Assembly: GCA_028866905.1 (NCBI GenBank)
Contig: JAGWHI010000009.1
Location: 1 to 37,827, forward strand
Reading direction: 5' to 3'
Length of the DNA stretch: 37,827 bases
DNA from: Microcaldota archaeon
GTDB taxonomy: Archaea > Micrarchaeota > Micrarchaeia > Micrarchaeales > Micrarchaeaceae
This document shows positions 30,950 to 37,827 of this stretch, one piece after another. The notes under the pieces were generated by a model. It saw only the letters and a program-made list of their open reading frames with translations. It searched no databases and was not told the origin of the DNA. Position 1 is the first letter of the stretch; each line of letters starts with the position of its first letter. The position numbers and the translations under genes are program-made.

Positions 30950-31489
30950 TCAGTAGCTCGACCAGAGGCTCTCGAAGTGGTCCGCAAGCCCCCTTATTCG
31001 CTCCGGGTCGCTTATTACCTCTATGTGCTCAATGTTCTTATGCGTTCCCCCGTATGTCAGGTTGGCGCTGCCCACTATCGCCTTGGTGTCTGATATGAAC
31101 AGCTTCTCGTGTATGAAGTCCTTGGTCACCACCTTCATCCTTATCCTGAGGTTCATCCCGCTCCTGTAGTGCGCGTACAGCGCAAGCCAGCCCAGGATGA
31201 AGACGGGCAGGATGTAGAAATCCAGGGGATACATCCTGAAGAGCGTGAGTATCGCCTCAAGCACTATCATGTATAGGCTCCACTTGACAAGCGATGCCTT
31301 CCTGTTCCCCCTGGAGTTTATGTAGGCCACAGCCCTCTTCGACGACTCCAGCTTCGGCTCGGATGTTATTATCCGGACGTTCTTCCTCCTGGCCAGCCCG
31401 AGCAGCATCCTGGCGTAGTACGGCCCTATGTAAGGCGAGACTATGTTGAGGTTGGGGTCCCTGTTCGTCAGCAGGCCGTCTATCTCCAT
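30950..31489 (-). CDS. PLD-fold protein with one HKD motif and inserted membrane hairpin
   Basis: A 179-residue protein of the phospholipase D superfamily. One HKD motif is complete: HEKLFISDTKAIVGSANLTYGG. Single-motif members (Nuc-like) dimerise to form one active site and are often endonucleases. Two hydrophobic helices (about residues 80-120, WSLYMIVLEAILTLF and YILPVFILGWLALYAHY) are inserted between the N-terminal half and the HKD motif, so the protein is probably membrane-anchored. ATG 31489 is chosen about 46 nt from a TATA box shared with ileS. It probably forms an operon with the EF-Tu-like gene. Confidence 0.8.
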   Translation of the reverse strand: MEIDGLLTNRDPNLNIVSPYIGPYYARMLLGLARRKNVRIITSEPKLESSKRAVAYINSRGNRKASLVKWSLYMIVLEAILTLFRMYPLDFYILPVFILGWLALYAHYRSGMNLRIRMKVVTKDFIHEKLFISDTKAIVGSANLTYGGTHKNIEHIEVISDPERIRGLADHFESLWSSY

Positions 31490-31530
31490 GTAGGTATCCT
31501 TCCCGCTGTGGCTGTCCGCTGGCACGATAT

Positions 31531-31540
31531 CTATATAAGT
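31531..31540. promoter_or_regulatory. TATA region between the PLD gene and ileS
   Basis: CTATATAAGT is usable on both strands and precedes the PLD-fold ATG (31489) by about 46 nt. A second box, CGTTTATTAC at 31552-31561, is better placed for ileS, whose ATG at 31598 has GGTG six nt upstream. Confidence 0.45.
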
Positions 31541-31597
31541 TTAGACGTTAACGTTTATTACACTTTACGCTAGCACGGCCTTTTGCTTGGTGCGCAG

Positions 31598-34500
31598 ATG
31601 ATCAACCTTAGAGAGAATGAGGAGAAGGTGCTAAGCCACTGGAAGGCGCAGGCGATAAACGCCATGCTGAAGAACTCGTCTGCGGCGGGCAAGGACTTCT
31701 ACTTCCTGGACGGCCCGCCGTATGTCACCGGAGACCTGCACCCCGGCCACATCTGGGTGAAGACGCTCAAGGACCTTTTCGTCAGGTACAAGAGGCTGCG
31801 CGGGTTCAAGGTCAACGACCGCGCCGGCTACGACGTCCACGGCCTGCCGACAGAGAACAAGGTCGAGAGGGAGCTGGGGATATCATCGAAGCGCGAGATA
31901 GAGACGAAGATAGGGATAGAGAACTTCGTAGCCAGCTGCAGGGACTACATCCACAGGTACATCGGGCGCATGGACGCGGACTACTTCAAGTTCGGAATAT
32001 CGCTGGACTTCTCGAACCCGTACCTGCCGTCCGACAACAGGTACATAGAGACCGGCTGGGGCATACTCAAGAAGGCGGAGGAGAAGAGGCTGCTCTACAA
32101 GGGGAAGAGGCCGCTCACATACTGCGTCAGGTGCGGCACTCCGCTTTCGCAGGGAAGCATGGAGGTCGAGTACAGGGATGACCACGACCCCTCGGTTTAC
32201 GTCGCTTTCGACATAGAGGCAAAATCGTCTGAGAGGGTGGAACTGCCGGAAGGCGCCAAGCTGCTCATCTGGACCACGACGCCATGGACGCTTCCTGCAA
32301 ACGTGTCCGTCGCGATAAACCCTAAGGAGGAGTACGTGGTGGCCGACATGTCCGGAAGGAAGTTCGTCCTGGCAAAGGCCAGGCTCGAGAAGGTTGTCGG
32401 AGCGATCGGAGAGTCGGCCGTTGCGGAGAAGGCGTTCTACGGGAGCGAGCTCGTGGGTGTGAAATACAGGAGCCCGCTAGAGGACATCATCCCTGAGCAG
32501 AAGAGGCTCAGGAAGTACCACAGGGTGCTGGCATGGGACATGGTCTCCATGGACGACGGGAGCGGCGTTGTGCACATAGCGCCGGGGCACGGGCTTGACG
32601 ACTACCAGCTGGGCAAAAGGGAGAAGCTCCCGATATTCTCGCCGGTGGATTCGCAGGGCAACTACACCGGAGAGGCTGGCCATTACGCCGGCACTGCAAT
32701 ACTGGGCGACGCGAACCAGAGGGTCATTTCGGACCTGAAGCAGAGGGGGGCGCTTGTCGGCAATGGCTCGATAACGCACAGCTACCCGCACTGCTGGAGG
32801 TGCGACACCAAGCTGATATACATCGCCACCGACCAGTGGTTCATAAACGTGCAGCGCATGAAGAAGCGCCTGCTCAGGGAGAACGACAAGATAGTGTGGC
32901 ACCCGGCTGAGGCCAGGAAATGGGAGGCGGACATACTTGCGAACGCACCCGACTGGTGCATATCCAGGCAGAGGTACTGGGGCATGCCCATACCGATATG
33001 GGTGTGCGCAGGCTGCGGGAAGCACTCGGTGATAGGCTCGCTGGACGAGCTGATGGAGCGCGCCTTGGACCCGGCCGCCGTCGACTCGCTCAAGGACCTG
33101 CACAGGCCGTACATAGACGCGATAAGGATAAAATGCGACGCCTGCGGCTCTGAGATGTCGCGCATCAGGGACGTGTTCGACGTCTGGTTCGACTCCGGGA
33201 TATCCTTCAGGGCGAGCCTCAGCGGTGATGAGTTCGAGAGGCTCTTCCCGACCGACCTCGTTGTCGAATACATCGAGCAGATACGCGGATGGTTCCCCGC
33301 GATGATGAAGTGCGGGATAATAGGGTACAACAGGGCGCCCTTCAGGAACATCGTGGTCCACGGGATAATGATAGGCACGGACGGCAAGCCGTTCCACAAG
33401 AAGCTTGGCAACTACATGCCATTGGAGGAGCAGCTGAAGAAGACCTCGGCTGACGGCTTCAGGCTGTGGTGCACGAACCACACAACGCACCTCAACATCG
33501 AGTATTCGATAGACAAGATCCTGGAATCGGACAGGACGCTGCTCATGCTTTACAACATCTCTTCGCTGCTTACCGAGTACTCCTCGCTGACGGGGCACAG
33601 GCTCGGGAGGGTCAGGAGGCCGGGCAGCCCGGAGAGGCTCAGCCCGCAGGACAGGTGGATAGTATCGAGGCTCAATTCCATGCTCGCCGAGGTCACGGAA
33701 AGCCTTGACGGCTACGACAGCCACAGGGCCGTCAGCGCGTTGAACGGATTCGTGGTCAACGACTTCAGCAGGTTCTACCTCAAGATAGCCAAGCAGACAA
33801 TGGCGTCCGGGGAGAGGGCCGAGGCAAGGAAGACGCTCGAGATAGTCAACTACGTCCTCTTCAACACGATAGTCGCATTCTCGCCGATAATACCCATGAC
33901 CGCTGAGAGCGTGTACAAGCGCTCGTACGATTTCGCGCAGAGCGTGTTCATGGAGAGATGGCCAAGGCCGAACGGTAAGCTCATAGACATGGGGCTAGAG
34001 AAGGACTTCGATATTGCCATAGAGACGATAACGGCCATACTGAACCTGAGGGAGCGCAGCAACGCGAAGCTCAGGGTCCCGCTCAGGAGCGCTAGGATCG
34101 AGACCGGAGACGAGGCCGTTATATCGGCGATACAGAAGCTGTCGGGGATAATAGAGGCCTACACCAACATCAAGAGGGTGGAGGTGTCGAAGGGCGCGGC
34201 TGCGAAGAGGGAGATAAGGCCGGTCTTCGGCAAGATAGGGCCGGCGTTCAAGGCGGACGCCCCGCTGGTGGCCGCAGAGCTGAAGAACCAGGATGCGGAC
34301 AGGGTAGAGGCCGCTATGCAGAAGGAGGGGGTCTTCAGGATGCACGCAGGCGCGGGATCTTTCGAGATACTCCCGGAGCACGTCTTCATTGTGGAGAACC
34401 AGCAGGCCGAGACGGGGCTCAAGTACAGGTACGGGGTGGTCAACATAGACACCACGCCGGACGAGGAGCTGAAGAAGGAGCTCTTCATAAGGGAGATAAC

Positions 34501-34738
34501 CAGGCGCATACAGATGGTGAGGAAGGAGATGAAGCTCACAAGGTCGGACCCTGTTGTCGTGGCGATAGATTCTGACGAATTCGTCAACGAGATAATAAGG
34601 AATGGCATGCAGGAGATAAAGGAGACCACAAGGGCCAGGAGCATAGAGATCGGGATATCTGACCGGAACGCGCCGGCAGGGGAGTACGAGATATCCGGCG
34701 CGGTCGTCAGGATACACGTCAGGAAGGCCGAAGGCTAG
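31598..34738 (+). CDS. ileS: Isoleucyl-tRNA synthetase
   Basis: Class I synthetase of 1046 residues that charges tRNA-Ile. The HIGH motif is HPGH (residues 48-51). The CP1 editing domain contains WTTTPWTLPANVS and GHGLDDYQLG. Four CxxC zinc-type pairs are present (CVRC, CWRC, CAGC, CDAC). DWCISRQRYWGMPIPIW is diagnostic for IleRS rather than ValRS. The anticodon-binding and C-terminal domains are complete. The KMSKS loop is abnormal: the expected position reads GK-PFHKK-LGN (residues 598-602), keeping only one of the usual residues. ATG 31598 has a Shine-Dalgarno-like GGTG. The last 4 nt overlap the convergent nucleotidyltransferase gene. Confidence 0.95.
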   Translation: MINLRENEEKVLSHWKAQAINAMLKNSSAAGKDFYFLDGPPYVTGDLHPGHIWVKTLKDLFVRYKRLRGFKVNDRAGYDVHGLPTENKVERELGISSKREIETKIGIENFVASCRDYIHRYIGRMDADYFKFGISLDFSNPYLPSDNRYIETGWGILKKAEEKRLLYKGKRPLTYCVRCGTPLSQGSMEVEYRDDHDPSVYVAFDIEAKSSERVELPEGAKLLIWTTTPWTLPANVSVAINPKEEYVVADMSGRKFVLAKARLEKVVGAIGESAVAEKAFYGSELVGVKYRSPLEDIIPEQKRLRKYHRVLAWDMVSMDDGSGVVHIAPGHGLDDYQLGKREKLPIFSPVDSQGNYTGEAGHYAGTAILGDANQRVISDLKQRGALVGNGSITHSYPHCWRCDTKLIYIATDQWFINVQRMKKRLLRENDKIVWHPAEARKWEADILANAPDWCISRQRYWGMPIPIWVCAGCGKHSVIGSLDELMERALDPAAVDSLKDLHRPYIDAIRIKCDACGSEMSRIRDVFDVWFDSGISFRASLSGDEFERLFPTDLVVEYIEQIRGWFPAMMKCGIIGYNRAPFRNIVVHGIMIGTDGKPFHKKLGNYMPLEEQLKKTSADGFRLWCTNHTTHLNIEYSIDKILESDRTLLMLYNISSLLTEYSSLTGHRLGRVRRPGSPERLSPQDRWIVSRLNSMLAEVTESLDGYDSHRAVSALNGFVVNDFSRFYLKIAKQTMASGERAEARKTLEIVNYVLFNTIVAFSPIIPMTAESVYKRSYDFAQSVFMERWPRPNGKLIDMGLEKDFDIAIETITAILNLRERSNAKLRVPLRSARIETGDEAVISAIQKLSGIIEAYTNIKRVEVSKGAAAKREIRPVFGKIGPAFKADAPLVAAELKNQDADRVEAAMQKEGVFRMHAGAGSFEILPEHVFIVENQQAETGLKYRYGVVNIDTTPDEELKKELFIREITRRIQMVRKEMKLTRSDPVVVAIDSDEFVNEIIRNGMQEIKETTRARSIEIGISDRNAPAGEYEISGAVVRIHVRKAEG

Positions 34739-35469
34739 GCCCTACTCTTTTTATCGAAAAGCTCCTGGTACGATTCCATTGTGCCTATGTCGTACCATTC
34801 GCCGCTGAATTTGAGGCCCGCGACCTTCTCCGTCTTTATGAGCCACTGGATGAAATAGCCCGGGGCGTCGGGATGGTTCCCTGCGGAAAGGTAGTGCTTG
34901 AACGTGCCGAGCAGCTCCCTGGGGTAAAGGTATATCCCGGTGCTGAGCAGGTTGGACTTCGGGATCTTCGGCTTCTCCTCGAACTCGGATATGTTGCCTT
35001 CGGAATCGAGCGCCACGACTCCGGACTTTGTCAGGCTCTCCATCGAGTCCGTCTCGTACAGCGCAACTGTCGGCTTCCTTCCGGAGCCCTTGAACCGCTC
35101 AACCATGCGCTTCAGGTCCAGGCTGTAGAAGTTGTCCCCGTTTATAACCATGAGGTCGGAATCGATCCCGGCCTTTTCGATCGCGTAGGCTATCCCCCTG
35201 ATGGCGCCGAACTTCTCGTCGTTGTGCGCCGTGGGCTCGACAATCATCATGTGGCGCTTGCCGTCCTTGATGCGCAGCCAGTACTCGAACTGGTCGGCGA
35301 ACTTGGAGTTGGTGGATACGATTATGCGGTCCGCTCCGCAGCCGTCGAGCCCGTCGAATATGTAGTCTATGAGCGGTCGTCCCCCGACTGGCAGCAGCGG
35401 CTTCGCTATGAATCGGGTAATGGGCTCTAGCCTCTTGGCGAATCCCCCGCAGAGTATGATAGCGTCCAT
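34735..35469 (-). CDS. Sugar-phosphate nucleotidyltransferase
   Basis: A 244-residue GT-A-like nucleotidyltransferase of the RmlA/GlmU-N/mannose-1-phosphate guanylyltransferase group. It shows LCGGFAKRLEPITRFIAKPLL (signature loop with catalytic Arg and Lys), the metal-binding Asp in VINGDNFY, the EFEEKP motif and the WYDIGTMESY motif that closes the sugar site. It would activate a sugar 1-phosphate with NTP for surface glycans, consistent with a flippase elsewhere in the window. It lacks a C-terminal left-handed helix, so it is a stand-alone catalytic domain. It starts 5 nt after the upstream gene. Confidence 0.9.
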   Translation of the reverse strand: MDAIILCGGFAKRLEPITRFIAKPLLPVGGRPLIDYIFDGLDGCGADRIIVSTNSKFADQFEYWLRIKDGKRHMMIVEPTAHNDEKFGAIRGIAYAIEKAGIDSDLMVINGDNFYSLDLKRMVERFKGSGRKPTVALYETDSMESLTKSGVVALDSEGNISEFEEKPKIPKSNLLSTGIYLYPRELLGTFKHYLSAGNHPDAPGYFIQWLIKTEKVAGLKFSGEWYDIGTMESYQELFDKKSRA

Positions 35470-35474
35470 CCGGA

Positions 35475-36353
35475 TCAGGATTTAGATATGCGCTTTATGT
35501 TCTTTATTTCTTCATCTATGTCGATGGGCGCGCCCATCTCCTGTATGGAGTGGAGCGGGTATGCTATCGATATGTCCCTGAGGAGCTCCATCTCGGTCTT
35601 TATGCCCGCGTTGGCCGCTACGCGCATCTCGGCGTCTATCGACCTGCACGTCCTGCTGAGCAGCGCCTGCGAGAGCCTAGAAAGCCTGTCGGATGATATC
35701 TTGCCGTCCCTTATCAGCCGCTCTGCCTCGTGGTCGCCCCAGCCTGGCTCGTCGTCGTGCACGGAGAAAGCCTTTCCGAACGACCTCATGAACTCTGGAG
35801 ACACGTGGTAGAACACCTTGTAGAAGACCAGGCCGAACGACCTGGAGTATGCGCCCCTGAGTATGAGGTTCGTGGCCACGAGCCGCTCCTGCCAGTCGTC
35901 TATCGTCTCCAGATAGTCGAAGACTGCCTTGACCTCGGGGGTCGGCTCCCCGGGCTTGCTGCCGAGCCCCTCCATGAGGTTCTTTATAGCGCGCATGTGC
36001 TTGGTGTCCGATTCCGCCATCTCTGTGAAGAACCTGATATAGTCCGGGTTGGCGCTGTGCCCGGACTTGAGCACCCAGCCCTTCGCAATGCTCGCCATCC
36101 GCTCCTCGGCGTAATGGAAAAGCGTGAGAAGGTGCTTTATGTCCTCCATCCTGAAGGTCATGCCGTTGGGCAGCTTGACGTGCTTGTTCGTGATCTCGCC
36201 CTTCTTCCTCTTCACGTCTATGAAGCTGACCGCGTGCTTTATCGCGCCTATCGGGTGCTGCCTTATGTACCTGTAGACGTACGGCTTCACCCACTCGGGC
36301 AGCTCGTACTTCTCCATCATCTGGTCCACCATCTCCAGCTTTCCGAGAGCCAT
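35475..36353 (-). CDS. Helical protein, ferritin-like candidate
   Basis: A 292-residue, strongly alpha-helical soluble protein. Helices carry possible metal ligands: FHYAEERM, FTEMAESDTKHMRAI, DDWQERLVA, and GWGDHEAERL. Glu plus Asp-x-x-His spacing suggests a ferritin-like diiron four-helix bundle, as in rubrerythrin or PaaA-like proteins, but the motif is not exact and this is tentative. The start may be ATG 36353 (behind GGGGTG) or GTG 36365. It heads a two-gene unit with the sugar nucleotidyltransferase and shares a promoter region with the divergent DHH gene. Confidence 0.72.
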   Translation of the reverse strand: MALGKLEMVDQMMEKYELPEWVKPYVYRYIRQHPIGAIKHAVSFIDVKRKKGEITNKHVKLPNGMTFRMEDIKHLLTLFHYAEERMASIAKGWVLKSGHSANPDYIRFFTEMAESDTKHMRAIKNLMEGLGSKPGEPTPEVKAVFDYLETIDDWQERLVATNLILRGAYSRSFGLVFYKVFYHVSPEFMRSFGKAFSVHDDEPGWGDHEAERLIRDGKISSDRLSRLSQALLSRTCRSIDAEMRVAANAGIKTEMELLRDISIAYPLHSIQEMGAPIDIDEEIKNIKRISKS

Positions 36354-36392
36354 CCCCGACTGCACCCCTGCAATTACTGGTTTGACTTGAAA

Positions 36393-36402
36393 CTATAAAA
36401 AG
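36393..36402. promoter_or_regulatory. Shared TATA element between the helical protein and DHH genes
   Basis: CTATAAAAAG is centred about 34 nt before the plus-strand ATG at 36431 (8-nt leader) and about 45 nt before the minus-strand ATG at 36353. No other TATA candidate lies in this 77-nt spacer, so one AT-rich core probably serves both directions. Confidence 0.5.
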
Positions 36403-36430
36403 GGTTGCGCTCAAGATAGTGTGTGCTCCT

Positions 36431-37396
36431 ATGCAGATATACAACGTAACCCACGAGGCCGACCTCGACGGGATCGGATGCGCAGCCATGCTTGTCAGGA
36501 ACTACAGGGTACCTCTCAGGAACCTCGTATTCCTCAACTACGAGAAGAGGAGCTTCGAGCGGGGCATGAAGGAGATATTGGACATGAAGCCAAGGGACGG
36601 GATGGTGGTGTTCAGCGACTTCGGCATGAACGATAGGCTGGTACCGATAGCGAAGAGGACGCTGGCCGCGCTGAAAAGATCCGGCAACAGGATACTTTGG
36701 ATAGACCACCACCCATGGAGCGACAGGGCGATAGCCAGCGTCAAGTCCCTATGCGACGTGATGGTGGTCGGCGAGAACGAGAAGTACTGCGCCACGGAGC
36801 TTGTCTACAGGCTTCTGTGCGACAGGGACGCGTTCGGCGACAGGTTCATGAAGCTCGTGCACGCATCGGACTTCGCGCTCATGACAAGGAATGAACCAAC
36901 CATAAGGAGGCTCGCCCTTGCGATAAAGGTCATGAACTGGGGCAACCGCGATTCCAATCTCAGGAAGCTTGCTGGCCAGATGGCCGAGGGCATGCTCACA
37001 AGCCCTTTCATAGAGGCTGCGCACAGGAAGTACCTGGCGGAATCGAAGGCGAACCTCAAAGTCCTGAAGGATAGCCTGGTGCTTGCGAATCCCGGCAGGT
37101 ATACAATAGGGTTCGGCTTCAGCACAAGGCTAAACACAAACGCGGCGTGCGAGGCAATAGACAGGGAGCTCCACACGGACATAAGGATGTACGTCGACAG
37201 GGTTTCCGGTACGGCGCACCTCAGGAGCAGCAAGGGAGTGGACTGCTCCAGGATTGCGGTCTTCATGGGCGGCGGCGGGCACCCCCAGGCGTGCGGATTC
37301 CAGTTCGACATGAAGGAGTTCGACAACCTTAGCGAGAAAGGTATAGCGAAGTACGTAGACCGGATGATGGATGTGGCAAAAAAGGTCTACAGGTAG
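36431..37396 (+). CDS. DHH/DHHA1 family phosphoesterase
   Basis: A 321-residue cytosolic phosphoesterase of the RecJ/NrnA/GdpP superfamily. Motif I is THEADLDGIGCAAML, motif II FSDFGMND, motif III the hallmark IDHHPW, and the DHHA1 domain ends in GGGGHPQACGF. These proteins hydrolyse short oligonucleotides, pAp or cyclic-dinucleotide products; the short length fits the NrnA-like or archaeal oligonucleotide-degrading group rather than full RecJ. ATG 36431 follows the TATA element with a short leader; a GTG twelve nt upstream is possible. Confidence 0.9.
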   Translation: MQIYNVTHEADLDGIGCAAMLVRNYRVPLRNLVFLNYEKRSFERGMKEILDMKPRDGMVVFSDFGMNDRLVPIAKRTLAALKRSGNRILWIDHHPWSDRAIASVKSLCDVMVVGENEKYCATELVYRLLCDRDAFGDRFMKLVHASDFALMTRNEPTIRRLALAIKVMNWGNRDSNLRKLAGQMAEGMLTSPFIEAAHRKYLAESKANLKVLKDSLVLANPGRYTIGFGFSTRLNTNAACEAIDRELHTDIRMYVDRVSGTAHLRSSKGVDCSRIAVFMGGGGHPQACGFQFDMKEFDNLSEKGIAKYVDRMMDVAKKVYR

Positions 37397-37401
37397 CAGA
37401 G

Positions 37402-37587
37402 TTAAACGATTATCTCTATGTGAACAATATCCGCTTTAGAGAAGAGCGGATAATCAAGATCCAAAGGCTTTAGCTGCTCGAGGAACGCATATGCTTCCTC
37501 TGGCGACTCCCTTGGTATTTCCTTTACCTTCCCAAACGTAACACCCTGCAAATCGTGCCTCTTGTACACTATCCTGAATCTCGCCAT
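37402..37587 (-). CDS. Small unknown protein, 61 residues
   Basis: A compact basic-to-acidic protein: MARFRIVYKRHDLQGVTFGK, a Glu-rich helix ESPEEAYAFLEQL and a closing strand ADIVHIEIIV. The beta-alpha-beta look suggests a small independent domain. No family is recognised. It ends 5 nt from the convergent DHH gene and follows another small gene by 16 nt, probably in one operon. Confidence 0.65.
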   Translation of the reverse strand: MARFRIVYKRHDLQGVTFGKVKEIPRESPEEAYAFLEQLKPLDLDYPLFSKADIVHIEIIV

Positions 37588-37603
37588 AAACGCACCTATC
37601 GTA

Positions 37604-37792
37604 TCAATGTTTCTTGTAAGTGTAATGGCTGATCAGTTCGCCGCAATTGCTTCCTGCGACCTTCGAAAGCCATTGCCGTACGTTTCCGCTCTGCCCGTCA
37701 GAATGAAACCTTGCCTTAACAAGAAATCCGCATATTCCCTCTGTAACATGGATTTCCTCTATGTCCCCCAACCCCATAATTCTCATCGCCAT
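37604..37792 (-). CDS. Small unknown protein, 62 residues
   Basis: A 62-residue protein with an acidic first half (GLGDIEEIHVTEGICGFLVKA) and a basic second half (HSDGQSGNVRQWLSKVAG, ending HYTYKKH). No family is recognised. Another ATG six nt downstream (MRIMG) is possible. Its promoter lies at or beyond the window edge, where the remaining 35 nt show nothing clear. Confidence 0.6.
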   Translation of the reverse strand: MAMRIMGLGDIEEIHVTEGICGFLVKARFHSDGQSGNVRQWLSKVAGSNCGELISHYTYKKH

Positions 37793-37827
37793 ACTGTTTA
37801 TGTCATAGTTTTCCCTTGGCTTTACTA

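Noticed and set aside
32477-33724. A 415-codon open frame antisense to ileS
   Set aside because: Shadow of the ileS codon pattern; no start signal and an unnatural Val/Pro/Arg/His-rich composition.
1-37827. CRISPR arrays, insertion sequences, integrases, toxin-antitoxin or phage modules
   Set aside because: No direct-repeat array, transposase, terminal inverted repeats or integrase was seen. The only transposase-like signal is a short motif within the Lrp-like regulator.

Overview
The window is a gene-dense stretch of an archaeal chromosome. Archaeal diagnostics are the GatD/GatE tRNA-dependent amidotransferase, DnaG-type primase, Alba, archaeal UMP kinase, Hjc resolvase, an Nre repair protein, ribosomal protein eL40, HMG-CoA synthase, tRNAs with introns at position 37/38, and TATA boxes about 26 nt upstream of many start codons (leaderless transcripts). 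Small genes, overlapping gene ends, a bacterial-type GrpE/DnaK/DnaJ set and many lineage-specific small proteins suggest a DPANN-like archaeon, perhaps Micrarchaeota. That placement is inference; no 16S or other phylogenetic marker was tested. There is no CRISPR array, insertion sequence or integrase.

Layout. 0-7 kb: end of an unknown gene, Nre, an M24 peptidase, then a minus-strand group mtaB-gatD-gatE (tRNA modification and Gln-tRNA formation). 7-13 kb: small zinc protein, membrane protein, a two-domain Alba, dnaG with a hairpin leader, two unknown alpha-helical proteins, pyrH, hjc and a methyltransferase. 13-17 kb: a large Lrp-like regulator, a 560-nt stretch with a promoter, a structured RNA candidate and two mini-ORFs, then a Hef-type helicase. 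17-21.5 kb: tRNA-Phe and tRNA-Gly, an aldose epimerase, an HMG-CoA synthase homologue with unknown neighbours, and an operon of eL40, a winged-helix protein and a possible DUF2666 protein. 21.6-27.3 kb: a flippase and the heat-shock operon HTH regulator-grpE-dnaK-dnaJ. 27.3-31.5 kb: NUDIX and rhodanese proteins, two small membrane proteins, two intron-containing tRNAs around an unknown gene, a degenerate EF-Tu-like protein and a membrane-inserted PLD-fold protein. 31.5-37.8 kb: ileS, a sugar nucleotidyltransferase, a helical ferritin-like candidate, a DHH phosphoesterase and two small unknown genes.

Most genes serve information processing: tRNA charging and modification, replication and repair, chromatin, and protein folding. 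The points most worth follow-up are the structured leader with two mini-ORFs at 14991-15366, the covalent Alba tandem, the self-contained chaperone operon with a palindrome beside its promoter, two genes (gatD and NUDIX) with no ATG/GTG/TTG where the protein family should begin, and an IleRS with a degenerate KMSKS loop.
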